NCBI GenBank assembly: GCA_002179805.1
Contig: NAVB01000857.1
Coordinates: 51,928 to 115,927 of the forward strand
Direction: 5' to 3'
DNA: 64,000 nt
Source: Acanthamoeba lenticulata
Lineage: Eukaryota; Discosea; Longamoebia; Acanthamoebidae
The notes under the pieces are model-generated. The model did no database searches, had not been told where the DNA came from, and was given only the letters and a program-made list of their open reading frames with translations. The number at the start of each line of letters is the position of its first letter. Within the stretch, counting starts at the first letter, position 1. Shown here in pieces: positions 34,501 through 45,371 of the stretch. The position numbers were made by a program, and so were the translations under genes.

Positions 34501-36371
34501 ATGAAGGGTGGCTCGTCCCTGTACGGTACCGCCGCTTCGTGCAATGCCGAGTACCTTCCCTTGGGCGGGGGCGTTCATCCCCAAGCGGGGGACAGTGCAC
34601 CTGAAGTCTCCGCTGCGCCAACCCGTGCGGGCTGGAAAACGCTCGGGCACACCGTCGTGTCCGGCGTGGGCTTCTTCTCCGATGCCTATGACCTGTACGT
34701 GGCCCACTCGCTCGCTCGTTTGCTCACTTGCTGCGCTCCATTGCAGCTCACCTCCTCGCTCGTCGTGTTTCCGACACGTCGTGGCACAGGTTCGCAATAA
34801 ACATCGTGCTGCTGGTCTTGTCCACCACCCGCGACGTCTCAGCCGAGGACAAGGGCTGGATCTCGTCGGCCGTGCTTGTGGGCGCCCTCTTCGGCCAGCT
34901 CTCCTTTGGCTTCATCGCCGACAAGGTGCCGCCGGCTGTCCATTTGCCCGCTTTCATAACAGCTCACACATTGTTATGTTGTGGGCGCCTAACGCGGAGA
35001 ACAGATCGGGCGGAAGAAGGGCTTCGTGGCCACACTCTCGCTGGTCATCTTCGGCACGCTGGCCAGCTCGCTCGCCATCCGGTTGGGTCCGATCCCCGTC
35101 GCGTTCGTGCTTGCTTCGCTGCGGTTCGTCCAGGGCATCGGCATTGGCGGCGAATATCCGCTCTCCGCCACCATCACAGGTAACGCGACCTTGGCCCATC
35201 TCGACGTCCATGTTTCCATGCAGGACGCGGCTGACGAGACCTTGCCTTTGGTGTCGCGCTGCAGCCGAGTCGGCGAGCACGAGCGCCCGCGGGCGGCTCA
35301 CGGCGGCCGTGTTCTCCATGCAGGGCATGGGCTCGCTCGCTGCTGCGCTCGTGTCGTGGGTTCTGCTGCTCGTGCTGGCGGACCACCTGGACCTCGCCTG
35401 GCGCCTGTGCATCGCCTTTGGCGCCGTACCCGGCATCCTCATGTTCTACTTCCGGTTCGCCGTCTTCCTTCTCCTCTTCCCCTTGCCTCCTCGATGATCG
35501 GCTCATCTCGCCGGCCGCCCTCATCCAGGCTCACGATGAAGGAGACGGCTCGCTTCGCCATGGCGTCGGCCGCGGCTGTGCCGGTCTCGCGCTGGGCGCT
35601 GGCGCGGCGCCACCTGAGACGCTTGATCGGGACGGCGGGCACATGGTTCCTGCTCGACATCACCTTCTACGCCAACGGCCTCTTCTCCGCCGAGGTTCTC
35701 CAGCTCTCCGGCGCCGACGGCACCACCAGCAGCAAGGTCAAGAGCGCGGCCGAGCTGGCGACGATCAGCCGATTCAACGTCATTCTGGCGGCCGTGGCGG
35801 TGCCGGGCTACTGGCTGGCCATCCTGCTCATCGAGACACGTCTCGGGCGCAAGTGGCTCCAGCTGTCGGGCTTTCTCTTGCTTGCCGCCCTCTTCGGCAC
35901 CATGGCCGGCGTCTATGACCTGATCCTCCAGCACTATCCCGTGTTCATGGCGCTGTACGGGCTGACGTTCCTGGTGACCAACGCGGGCGCCAACACGACG
36001 ACATACGTGCTGGCGGCGGAGAGCTTCCCGACAGAGATCCGGGCCACCTTCCACGGCATCTCGGCTGCTGCTGGCAAGCTCGGCGCTGCCGTGGGCTCTC
36101 GTGCGTGCCTCAAGACTCTTGCTCGAGTATAGGTTCCTGTGTGGCTTATGGGGGTATTGGTGGGTTGGCCAACACCACAGTGGCGATGGCGAACGTGCTG
36201 GAGGCGTGGGGCCTGCGCATGGTCTTCATCGTGTGCAGCTGCATCGCTACTGTGGGCGCGCTGGTGACCTTGTTTTGCATCGACGAGACGCGGGGCAAGA
36301 GCCTCGAGCAGGTCAACGCCCCCGACGAAGCTGACGACACGAAGCATTTGCCCGTCTTTGCCCAATCATAA
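34501..36371 (+). CDS. PHO84/PHT1-type inorganic phosphate transporter (copy C)
   Basis: Third PHS-family proton/phosphate symporter, on the opposite strand from A and B. The start is the ATG at 34501 (MKGGSSLYGT). Signatures in order: VSGVGFFSDAYDLY, DKGWISSAVLVGALFGQLS, GIGIGGEYPLSATIT, RGRLTAAVFSMQG, GTAGTWFLLDITFY, GANTTTYVLAAESFPTEIR and FHGISAAAGKLGA. The last exon ends FCIDETRGKSLEQVNAPDE and the stop is at 36371. Exon boundaries match copies A and B. An AT-rich stretch with poly-T and poly-A after 36405 is the probable 3' end region. The C-terminal half is almost identical to copy A. Confidence 0.85.
36101..36180 (+). repeat. Last intron of transporter copy C, near-duplicate of the copy A intron
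   Basis: This 80-bp intron has the same donor context and a long shared core with the copy A intron at 24543-24621 (opposite strand). It differs only by scattered changes near the 3' end. Confidence 0.85.
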
Positions 36372-36621
36372 GCCACAATCATCATCAGAGTTCCGACTTG
36401 TGGTTGGAGTTGTTTTTTTTTTTGTTTTTTTTCAAAAAAAAGGAAATAAGAAAAGGGTTTAAAATCTGAAAATACACACGAGCAAGGATGCGAGTGGGCT
36501 GGCGAAGCACATGCACTTATGGGCGGTGTGGAGCTGAAGCAGCACGCTGGGGCACAACTGCAAAGCGCAGCTTGTAGGGTCCGCCCTCTTGTATCTCGGG
36601 GCACGCCAAGAAGCACAACTC

Positions 36622-38242
36622 ATGGCCGTGTGTATGTTGGGGCGCCCCAGAGCCAACGCCACTGCCGGTGCACCTCATGTGATCAACTTTGGACGGGGGC
36701 AGCCCGCGCCTGGTCTGTTGCCCTTTTCTCTGCTGGCAGACGCCTTGCCGCGCCTGACCGACGACCTTCGCGCCCTCCACCACGCTCACCAGGGTCCCCT
36801 CTCCCTCACGCTCGTGGCAATCCCACCAAGCGAGCTTCCTCACCCTCATGGGCTCTTGAGTCCTGACAGGGCGGTCGGGCTGCTTGGGCTACGGCGAGGA
36901 CCGAGGCAGCGCCCGCTTCCGGGCGAGCTTTGCCCGCTTCCTGCAGGCCCAGAGCGGCCATGACGGTGCTCGCCTCCTCGTCTCCTTCACCACCGTTGCT
37001 CGTCCATAATCGTATGCGTCGTGTCGCCAGTGGCCGCCGAGTCGCTGTTCATGACCAACGGCTCGAGCCAGGGCCTGCAGATGGTGCTCGACCTGTTCAC
37101 GAACGAGGGCGACACCATCTTCGTCGAGAACCCCACCTACTTCCACGCCCTCTCCATCTTTCAAGGCCGCGGGCTGAAGGTGGTGGGCGTGGAGACCGAC
37201 GATGAGGGCATCGACGTCGACGACCTCGAGGCCAAGCTGCGCGCCCACGCGGGCAACAACAAGCAGGTGCGCTCATCTCCCCACTGAGAGCCCCGTATTG
37301 TCGCGCTCAACGACGGACGGCGCTTGCGCACAGCCGCCCGTGGTCTATGTGATCCCGACGTACAGCAACCCGACAGGCCGCACGATGAGCCTCGCCCGGC
37401 GACTGCGCCTGCTCGAGCTCAGCCGACGCACGCAGGCCCGGCTCGTGGCCGACGAGGTCTACCAGTTTCTGCACTTTGACGACGCCCGCCGGCCACCACC
37501 GTCCCTCTTCCATCTGGCCACCACCGCCAACGCCACTGGGCCCGCCGCACACAACGTCATCGCCCTCAACTCGTTCTCCAAGATCGTCGCCCCGGGTCTC
37601 CGCTTGGGCTGGCTCCAAGCGGCCGAGCCCATGCTCAAGCGCCTGGAGGACTGTACGCGCAACCACTTCCGCTACTTCCTTGACCTTGTCTTGCGTGAGC
37701 TGATCCGTGTGCCGGCACGCGGGCTGTCGACAGACGGGCCCATCCAAAGCGGCGGCGGACTCAACCCTCTGGTGCTGCAGGCGGTCTATCATTTGGTGGA
37801 ACGGCCTGTCGACGGACACGAAGACGCGCCACTCGCGCAGCACTTGGACATGCTGCGGCGTGCCTACGCATACCGGAGCGACGCGCTCTGCGAGGCGCTC
37901 GAGGCTTCCGTCCCGACTGCGCCCCTTGACGCAGGAGACGCTGCACACCAGGAGGCGCGACGATGTGGCGTGTGTTTCGACCGGCCCCAAGGTGGCTATT
38001 TCGTGTGGCTGCGGCTGCCCGACCAGCTCGACGACATTGACGCGTTTGCGAGCGCGTGCCGCGAGCGCGGCGTCGCCTTCCACCCGGGACGTCTCTTCTT
38101 TGCCGCTTCGTCGTCGCCAGCGTCAGCTCCGCCGCACCACAACTACGCGCGACTGAGCTTCGCGTATTACTCGCCTGAGGAGATCAACGAGGGGGTTCAC
38201 CGGTTTGCCTCCGTCTTGAACCAGTTTGTCGTGAAACAATGA
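36622..38242 (+). CDS. Class I/II PLP-dependent aminotransferase (aminoadipate/kynurenine type)
   Basis: Fold-type I aminotransferase. The start used is the ATG at 36622 (MAVCMLGRP), followed by the substrate-loop motif INFGRGQPAPGLLPF. Short introns interrupt the N-terminal half. The exons then read LGYGEDRGSARFRASFARF, ESLFMTNGSSQGLQM (cofactor-phosphate region), FVENPTYFHAL, VVYVIPTYSNPTGRTM, LVADEVYQFLHFD (Asp contacting the pyridine nitrogen) and LNSFSKIVAPGLRLGW with the Schiff-base Lys of SFSK. The long last exon ends with GYFVWLRLP and LSFAYYSPEEINEG. It is closest in pattern to ARO8/LysN-like enzymes that act on aromatic or 2-aminoadipate substrates; the substrate cannot be fixed from sequence. 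There is no MocR-type DNA-binding domain. Confidence 0.85.
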
Positions 38243-38592
38243 AGCAAAGCTTTGGGTTTTTTTGCTTGCGACCTGACAGATTCGAGGACGTGAGGGTATG
38301 AGACGTCTCCTCTCTTCGGTCCATCAGTTCGAATCGGCCTTCGACGGTTCCATTCGCCTACAACACACTGTACAGTCATCTGGAGGTTGTGTTGGCAAGT
38401 TCTAAGCTTCATGCCAATGGGGGGAGGGGCGGGCACCAAGAACTCGACAAAGAATAAGAAGATCCACCAAAGAGTAGGAACATCTGTTCTATTTAATGTC
38501 TGTGTGCAGCAAGGAAGGGCGCTGGCGGTCGCACAAGCGCCCCGGATAAATAAAAGGAAATTCGATAAGGAAAAGCGTCCATGTCTCGTCAC
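38243..38592. other. Convergent 3' intergenic region
   Basis: 350 bp between the aminotransferase stop and the stop of the small minus-strand gene. A/T-rich elements suitable for polyadenylation (for example AATAAATAAAAG near 38547) are present. I see no other gene. Confidence 0.5.
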
Positions 38593-38871
38593 CTACTTGC
38601 GTGCCAGATGAGGTGTAGGCCTTTGCCGCACGTTGGGCCAGTGGAGCTTCTTGAAGGAGGGCTTGGCGAGGACACGGATGGTGCCGTGGCTGCGGTGGGG
38701 CTTCGTGCGGTCCCTCTGGACCGGCGACTCCTCCTCGGGTTCGCTCGAGCCTTGGCAAATGTCCTCCTCGTCTCCCTGACCTCCTGAACCCTGGACTGTA
38801 GTGGACCAGGACTCTATGTCTGGCCGGAAGCGGAGCACGTCTGCGTCCGTAGAGGCCAAGTCTTCATTCAT
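38593..38871 (-). CDS. Small hypothetical protein with basic C-terminus (92 aa)
   Basis: Single open frame from the ATG at 38871 (MNEDLASTDADVLRF). The middle is acidic and Gly/Ser-rich. The C-terminus is basic (SFKKLHWPNVRQRP), which could be a nuclear or RNA-binding tail. Codon composition looks like neighbouring coding DNA, and the frame continues upstream of the ATG (ILKVNKK), so an earlier exon cannot be excluded. No family recognised. Its upstream region carries an unusual CCAAT cluster, which supports a real promoter. Confidence 0.45.
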   Translation of the reverse strand: MNEDLASTDADVLRFRPDIESWSTTVQGSGGQGDEEDICQGSSEPEEESPVQRDRTKPHRSHGTIRVLAKPSFKKLHWPNVRQRPTPHLARK

Positions 38872-38936
38872 CTTCTTGTTGACTTTCAGAATGGCTGGTG
38901 TGCTTAGTGGGTGCACCCGCTCCCGAAGACGAAACG

Positions 38937-39150
38937 ATTGGCTGTTTCTTGTCTGAACTGATTGGTTCGTCTTAGAGTCTTGAGTGATTGGTTCATCTTC
39001 GCCAGACGGAGGTTGTGCTGATTTTCCACGATAGGCTACATCGTTGGACCGAAAGCCGAGGACTTACGTCATTGGTTTGTGGGCAAGAGATCGCACCAAT
39101 CGCCACAGCACTTGAGGGCACTACCACCATTGGTCCAGCCAACGGCCAAT
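38937..39150. promoter_or_regulatory. Cluster of seven CCAAT boxes
   Basis: Seven CCAAT/ATTGG pentamers lie in 214 bp: ATTGG at 38937, 38961, 38987, 39071 and 39129; CCAAT at 39096 and 39146. CCAAT is the NF-Y binding core. The cluster lies upstream of the small minus-strand gene and downstream of the SET/MYND gene. No gene is seen in 38872-39252. Confidence 0.55.
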
Positions 39151-39252
39151 CGAGTAAGATCAGGTAGAAAGTCCGAGCCTATGAGAGCAGGAGAGGCAAC
39201 AGTCGACAGTCATTTTGGCAAAGTATGCAGCACAGCCACGAGCAGGGGGTCC

Positions 39253-41851
39253 TCACTTGCGGCCACCTTTGCCGCCACGCTTGGCGTTGGCCTTCTTCTT
39301 GGCGTTCTTGCCGCCGGGCCCGCGCTTGATGTGGGTATGGAGCTTGGCCTCGGCGGCGCACTTCTCGCAGCGGCACTGGAACAGGTAGAGCTTCTCCAGC
39401 TGGCGTTGGCGCTCCTCGAACGGCGCCTCCTCGTCAATGTAGGAGAAGCACAGCTCGTCGCCCTTGGCGATCTCCTTGATGGCGATCACACGAATGAGGA
39501 ACGAGTTGAAGCAGCTCACCACGATCACGTTGGGCGCGCAGCTGTGGTTCATCGAGTTGGCAAACACGAACAGACCCGACGCCGCTGCAGCCGTTTACGT
39601 TGTGTTGATGTGAGTCATCATCATCCCAAAGAGGCTCTTCAGGCAAACTGTACCGCCGACAGAGAGGTTGCGCATGATCGGGCAGTCAAGGAACTCGTAG
39701 ACGTTGTCGAACCGGAAGTCATCGCCCTTGGTCTTCTTGTCCTTCTTCTGCTGCTGCTGGCTGGCTGGTGCGACTTCGGCCTTCTCCTTGCCTTTGTCCT
39801 GCTGGGCGCCGCCCTCGGCCTCGCTCTCGGCGCCCGCCGCGGGCTCGTTCTCGTCCTCATCCTCATCCTCGAAGAGATGTCGGTTGATGGCCTCCAGCAG
39901 CTCCGGCTTGGCCTCGTCCGACGCTTCGGCCAAGAAGCTGTGCAGGTCCGTCACTGTGTGTGGCGCGTCAGGTCCATGATGAGAGACCCCAATCGATGAT
40001 GCTCCCCGGGTGTGGTGACGATGGAGGTACCGGGGCAGATGGTCTGCGCGTTGCGCATGATGGCGCCGTTGAGCATCCGGAAGTGCTCGATGTTGATCAC
40101 CTGCGAGAAGCGTGCGCGGTCGGCCGGGGTCATGTCCTTGAAGAGCTGTTGCTCGATGTACTCGAGGGCCTGCGTGTCGTGCGGGAACTTCTCCTCGTTC
40201 GACACAAAGTTGGCGAACGGCGCAAACGCCTGTACATTGAAATATATATTAAAAAATGGTTAGAAAATGAAACAATTCCAAAATCAATTTAAAAAAAATT
40301 CAAAAAACCAAACCATGCGGGGGTCTTCGTTGGTGGCCTGCACGCGCTGGACGATCATCGCGAAGATGCGGGCGATCATCAGCGGGTTTGTGCGCTCGCA
40401 CTCACTGCCAATTTGGAAATGTCAATTATTTTAAATTACAAAAACGAAAATGTTAAAAACAAAATAATTCATCAAGGGATGGACAAACCTGGCGAGGGCC
40501 TCGAGCTTGAGCATGGGGTGGTCGGGCGACGGGTCCTGTCCGAGGCAGAGGGACTTGTGGTAGTGGGCCCAGGCCACCTTGCGGCACTCGTCAGAGCAGT
40601 AGTGCTCGTCCTCGCAGTGCTCACACTCGACGCCCTCGGGGACGCCCTCGGTGTAGAGGGCCTTGTAGATGGCGTCCGACAGCGGGAAGCGCTCGCGCGG
40701 CAACGTGCAGTGCAGGCAGTGCGCGCAGCCCACGATCTCCTCCTCGTCCTGCGGCAGTCCCTCGTCACCTCCGGGCCGTTCGTCCTCCTCCTCAGGCTTG
40801 GCCACGATCTTGTGCGACACCAGCGGCGACTGCGTGCGTGTGCGCGCTCAGCGCTCTAGTCAGCAAGCGAGCGTGGTGGCCCGTGGGTGGAGGGACGGCG
40901 TGTGGGATCCGCACCTCGATGAACACGCTCTGGCCAGGCGTGTAGTCCATTTCGGCAAAGACGCCCTTTTTTTGTTGTTGTTGGTGTTGGTATTGTTCGC
41001 AGCCCGAGGTGGTGAGAAGTCAAACGACTACATGAAGCCAAGGAGGAGGAATGGGGGCTGGCGAAGTCACCTTGCCACGCTCGGCATCGATGAAGCGGAC
41101 CTCTACGCTGCCGTCCTTGAGAAAGATTTTCTTTACCGAGTCGTGGTAGGACTCTGGTCAAGGGGAAGCGTGAGAAGCCACGCGATGGTGGTGGTGAAGC
41201 ACTGCTGCACAGCTGAGGGAAAGAGGGCAAGCCATAAGTACTGGTGTAAGCGGCCTCGGCCTGGGCCAGGCCCTGCATGAAGAGCTGTGTCTTGGGCGAG
41301 AGCGCGAGCGCCTGCGCGAACGAGTTGCGCGCGTCCCAAGCTCGCCCGACAGCCACGAGCGCACAGCCGTGGTAGTAGTAGCCCTGCACCCCACGATTCG
41401 ACGATTTCGACACAAAATTCATATCAGAATCTGCAGAATGCAAAAAAAAAAACATAAGAACCTTGGCCCAGCGCGGATCGTGTGAGACCGCGAAGCAGGC
41501 ATCTAGAAGAGCGGCCTCGGCCTGGTCCATCTTGATTAGCACTGCGCTGCGGCCACCGAACAGCGGGGCTGCGGCCGGGGTCGGCGGGGGCAGCTCCTCA
41601 TCCTCCGCGCCACGCTGTGGAGGAAGGATGACGGCAAGCGCCTCGGCGTAGAGAGCGAGCGCCTTGCGCAGCGCATCTTCGGTGCCCTTCTCCGCTTCAG
41701 CTTCGGCCTCAGTGCGCAACTGCTTCACCCGCTGCTGCTGCTGTTTCTGTGAGAGCGCGGGCGTCTCGGTAGCCGCGGCGGGCACCGCAGAGGCTTGGGG
41801 ATCAGTCGACGCCACTGCCGCCTGCTGTTGCTCTCCACTCGTGCCCTCCAT
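39253..41851 (-). CDS. TPR-containing SET/MYND (SMYD-type) lysine methyltransferase
   Basis: The start is the ATG at 41851 (MEGTSGEQQQ). The N-terminal exons give TPR-like helices (ALRKALALYAEALAVI, GYYYHGCALVAVGRAWDA). The SET domain opens with GVFAEMDYTPGQSVFIEV. It is interrupted by a MYND zinc finger (CAHCLHC ... CEHCEDEHYCSDECRKVAW ... HYHKSLC). The catalytic SET half resumes with NSMNHSCAPNV and IAKGDELCFSYID, then the post-SET zinc site FQCRCEKC. An acidic/Gln-rich insert lies between MYND and the SET core (39.75-39.95 kb), and the tail is Lys/Gly-rich. At least seven introns. The substrate (histone or other protein) is unknown. Order and insert recall SMYD5/Set5-type enzymes. Divergent from MED31 with only 97 bp between starts. 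Confidence 0.85.
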
Positions 41852-41948
41852 CTCCGCACACACAAGGCGTAACGGCTCCTTTTCCGCCCTTTTCTTGTGC
41901 TGGTGGGGAAGAAGGAAAAGATAAAACACAGAAAAAAAAAAAACAAAG
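41852..41948. promoter_or_regulatory. 97-bp bidirectional promoter, SET/MYND gene and MED31
   Basis: The two start codons face away from each other with 97 bp between them, so both 5' leaders and core promoters must fit here or overlap. It contains an A-rich run (41930-41945). Confidence 0.6.
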
Positions 41949-42685
41949 ATGGAAGATGACGAGCGAATGGACGTAGAAAGAAACAATACAGAAGAAGACG
42001 AAGAGGCTTCCTCTGGAGGCGAGGAAGAAGGAGAAGACGCCTCTAAAACGGTGCGGCAGACTCACCTGTCATTTTATGAGTTGCATTTTCCCTGATGTGG
42101 TCTATAGGGTGCTCTGCAAAAGGTGGAGTTTAGTGCCGAGGAGAACCGTCTGCGATTTCTGCTCGAGCTTGAGTTCGTGCAGACGCTTGCCAACCCCAAC
42201 TACCTCCACTGTACTTGTCCTGCCCCTCTTCTGGCAAACAGCTCGCTCGGCTCACTCCTGCTATGCTTCACCAGGGCTGGCGACCAACCGCTACTTCCAG
42301 GACAAGGCCTTCCTCAACTACCTCAAGTACCTCAACTACTGGCGACAGCCGCAGTACGCCAAGTTCATCGTCTATCCCTACTGCCTGCACTTCCTGGAGC
42401 TCGTTCAGCACGAGCAGTTCCAAACAGAGCTGCTCAACCCCAAGTTTGCCGAGTACATCCACTCCAACACGTTCTACCACTGGCGCGACTACAAGAAGAA
42501 TCGGTTCCTCTTCCCTCTCTCCCTTTCTCTTTCTCCTTGGCTCCTCTGCATCATGCTGACCTTCAGAGCTTTGGCTCGGGCCACACAGGTATCGCGATGC
42601 CTACTTGGCCAAGCAACAGCAGAAGGCCGCGGCGGCCGCGGCCGCGGCGACGACGACGGCCGTCGAAGCCCCGCCACCGCAGTGA
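41949..42685 (+). CDS. MED31: Mediator complex subunit 31 (SOH1)
   Basis: MED31 is a conserved subunit of the Mediator middle module, which links activators to RNA polymerase II. The start is the ATG at 41949; exon 1 encodes an acidic leader (MEDDERMDVERNNTEEDEE). After a short intron comes NRLRFLLELEFVQTLANPNY, the most conserved family stretch. A second intron is followed by YFQDKAFLNYLKYLNYW, YAKFIVYPYCLHFLELVQ and FYHWRDYKKN. The last exon (YRDAYLAKQQQK) ends with an Ala-rich tail and the TGA at 42685. Length and motif order match the family. Confidence 0.95.
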
Positions 42686-42781
42686 ACGACGCCTGGCTTG
42701 AAGGCTGCAGCAGCCTGAGCGGCAGCTGGCCAATAAATAATTTATTATTGTTATTGTTACGCGAGTGCATGCTCATTGTAC

Positions 42782-44822
42782 CTAGGACGGCTGGAAGCCA
42801 GAGAGGAGGGACAGGGTGCGGTTGTCGCTGGCCTTGAGCTCCTCGAGGAAGCGCTTGCTCCGCTCGTGGAAGAGCAGGAAGGCGTCCCGCCGCCCCGCCG
42901 CCTCTCCGCCGACGTCCTCGCCGTCGCCCTCGTCGGCGCCCTCCTCGGCCTTCTCGCTCCGGCCGTCACCGCCGCCTTCGCCGTGCCGATGCTCCTCCTT
43001 GGCCTTGCCCGACGCCTTGAGCTCGGCCTCGTGCTCGAACGCAGCGAGTTGGCGGATGCGCTCCTCCTCGGTGTGCGCGTCCTCCGCGGGCGGCGGAAGG
43101 AGGTCGGCAGCCGCGGCCAGCGGCAGGTTGGTCCCGACGGCCTCGAGCCGCCGCAGCTCCTCCTCGACCGTGCCGCCTGACGCCAGCGCGGCGCCGCCGT
43201 CATTGTCCTCGACGTCGACCACTCCTTCCTCATCGCCGCCGTCGTCTTTCTCTTCTTGGAAGAACGACTTGTAGACGCTGACCTCGTCCTGGAGGTCGCG
43301 GATCTTCTGCTGGGCGCCCTCCAGTTCGCTCCACAGCATCTGGCCTCGCGTCATCAGCGCCTCCCGCTCGCTCCGGAGCTGGCGGATCTCCTCCTCGAGC
43401 TGCATGAGGCTCCCGTCCTTACGCTGCTTCTCCTCTTCCTCCTTTTGCTTGAGGTCGGTCTCGTTCTTGGAGATGATCTGCATGATCTGCTGCTCGATCG
43501 GGATCACCGGCATCTCGTCGCCGGTGCCCGACGCGGCCGCGTCGCCGCCGGCGGGCGTCGGCGAGTACGGGCCCGACACGCGGTAGGTCGAGCTCTCGCG
43601 GAACACGCTGCCGCCACCGCCGCGGCGCGCGCCCGACGACATGGACTGCCGCCGCGGGTTGATCATGGTCGGCGTGCTGCTGGCCGCAGAGGGTCCGCCG
43701 GGCGGGGATCGCCGCGGCTCAGAGTCTGCGGGCGACGAGACGGGCGAGAGCAGGCTGGAAAGTAGGCCCAGGAAGCCCTCTGACTGCTGTCTCGCCGGTG
43801 GCGTCCGCGGTGCGGGCTCTGTCTTGTTTCTGTCCGAGGACGTGAGCTTGGCCGGGAGGAAGAGGGGGATTATGAGGGCCGACGTCGTACAGGTTGACCT
43901 TGTGGGCGTTCCAGTAGTTGGGCATCTCGAGGCCGCTGTCCCGGAGGTCCAGGTTGAAGCGCACTTGCTTCAGCTGGGCCAGCGCGTTGAGGGCCTGCTC
44001 GCACGTGGGCGAATGCAGCCAGAAAGGCGACTAAAGAAAGAACGAAGCGAAACAAAACGAGCCCCCCCCCCATTGTGGTTAGGCCTGGGCACCATCAAGT
44101 CATCGTGCTATGACTGAGGCTGTGCCGCACCTGTTCTGTGAGGTACTCGCGGCTGAGAGCATCGTTCAAGACGAGGCTCTCTACAAGCTCGCGCAGCGTG
44201 CTCTCGTTGAGGCCCTGAGTACACATAAAAAATATGAGCGACCTCAGATATGCTGGCGTGGGTATGGCGAGCATACGATGACGATGAACAAGCGGGCTCG
44301 GCCGTTACTGGTGCGTCCCAGCTGCTTGATGTTGCGGATGGTCTGGCACGGCTTGGGCGTACATTCGTCCAAATGCTGTGATTGTGTTGTGCGTGGCCAG
44401 CCATCAGCACGAGTTTCTTTTGCGCTTGTGCGGGAGGAGAGAAGCCACGGACCTGCACCCAATTCCAGTAGCTGGGCTTGCCGAAGAGGAAGGGCTTGAG
44501 GCCATGGGTGAAGCACTGCTCGAGCGTGTAGCACAGGCGGGCCACGTGTGGAAACTGCACGGTCTTCACCGCCATTTCTGCTTCCTTCTTGTGGGTGAGC
44601 ACTTCCTGTTTATTGGATCACCGCCCATTGAAGCCAATTGTGTCAGCTGAAGACAAAAAGAAATGTAGCAAGGGGAAGACGCACGACAATGGCCTCATTG
44701 AGAGCGACCACGATAGCTGAGAAGGAGCCGGGAGAGTGGAATTAGGCATGTCGGAAGAGAGAGATTAATCTTGAAAAATGAGACAACGCACCTTCCGCGG
44801 TGGGCTCTTCAGCACGAAGCAT
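42782..44822 (-). CDS. RUN-domain coiled-coil protein
   Basis: The start used is the ATG at 44822 (MLRAEEPTAE). The N-terminal exons form a RUN domain: AIVVALNEAIV, FPHVARLCYTLEQCFTHGLK (the conserved HGLK), PSYWNWVQ, GLNESTLRELVESLVLND, then SPFWLHSPTCEQALNALAQL. After a Pro/Ser-rich linker, one exon of about 290 residues is a coiled coil (KQKEEEEKQRKDGSLMQLEE) with acidic and Ala-rich segments, ending in a conserved-looking helix (HERSKRFLEELKASDNRTLS). RUN domains act as effectors of small GTPases (Rab/Rap) in membrane traffic. No FYVE finger is seen. The join near 43.75-43.90 kb is uncertain. Confidence 0.75.
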
Positions 44823-45371
44823 GATCTTCCACAAATCACAACGTGCACGAACACACTTCCGTTGATTTCGGTACGACCCACAACAGCAAACTTCTAGTTC
44901 TCCCGCTTTTTCCTTTGCCCTCCTTGTTGTCTTGCCACGAGCAGACTCGAACCCATTCAACCTCTTCGCAACAATTTCATTAATGTTTCACAAATTGTAA
45001 ATTACAGACTGCCGGCCTTTCCTGTCCGGCACTACTGCTGGTTTTTGTGCTTGTGCTTGGAAGCCTTGCTGTGTATCCTCAATATCCCGCGCCTGCGGGT
45101 CAAGTAGCCGCCGTTCAAGCCAGGCCTTTGTCTATTTTGCAGCATCTTGCTCACCAGGCGACACCACAAGCACCAGCATCTTTTTTTAATCTTTCTTTTT
45201 TTGTCTGCTGCTACGATCTTTGAACACGGCCCAGATCGCCAGCTGTGAGTGTGCTCAAGCATTTACTTTGCCAATTACGCCGAGTAGCGCAACTTCGAAC
45301 CCTCTACGTTTTCCGTGCTCTACAGTGCATTCACACAAACAACACGCCGACGAAATCTTTTTGTGGTTGCC
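44823..45371. promoter_or_regulatory. Divergent intergenic region, RUN gene / SAM-RRM gene
   Basis: 549 bp between opposing starts. It holds T-rich tracts (45170-45210) and a CCAAT (45271-45275) about 100 bp before the right-hand ATG. No RNA gene recognised. Confidence 0.4.

Noticed and set aside
38327..38335. GTTCGAATC, a possible tRNA B-box
   Set aside because: The flanks do not pair as a T-arm, and no A-box, anticodon arm or acceptor stem can be formed around it.
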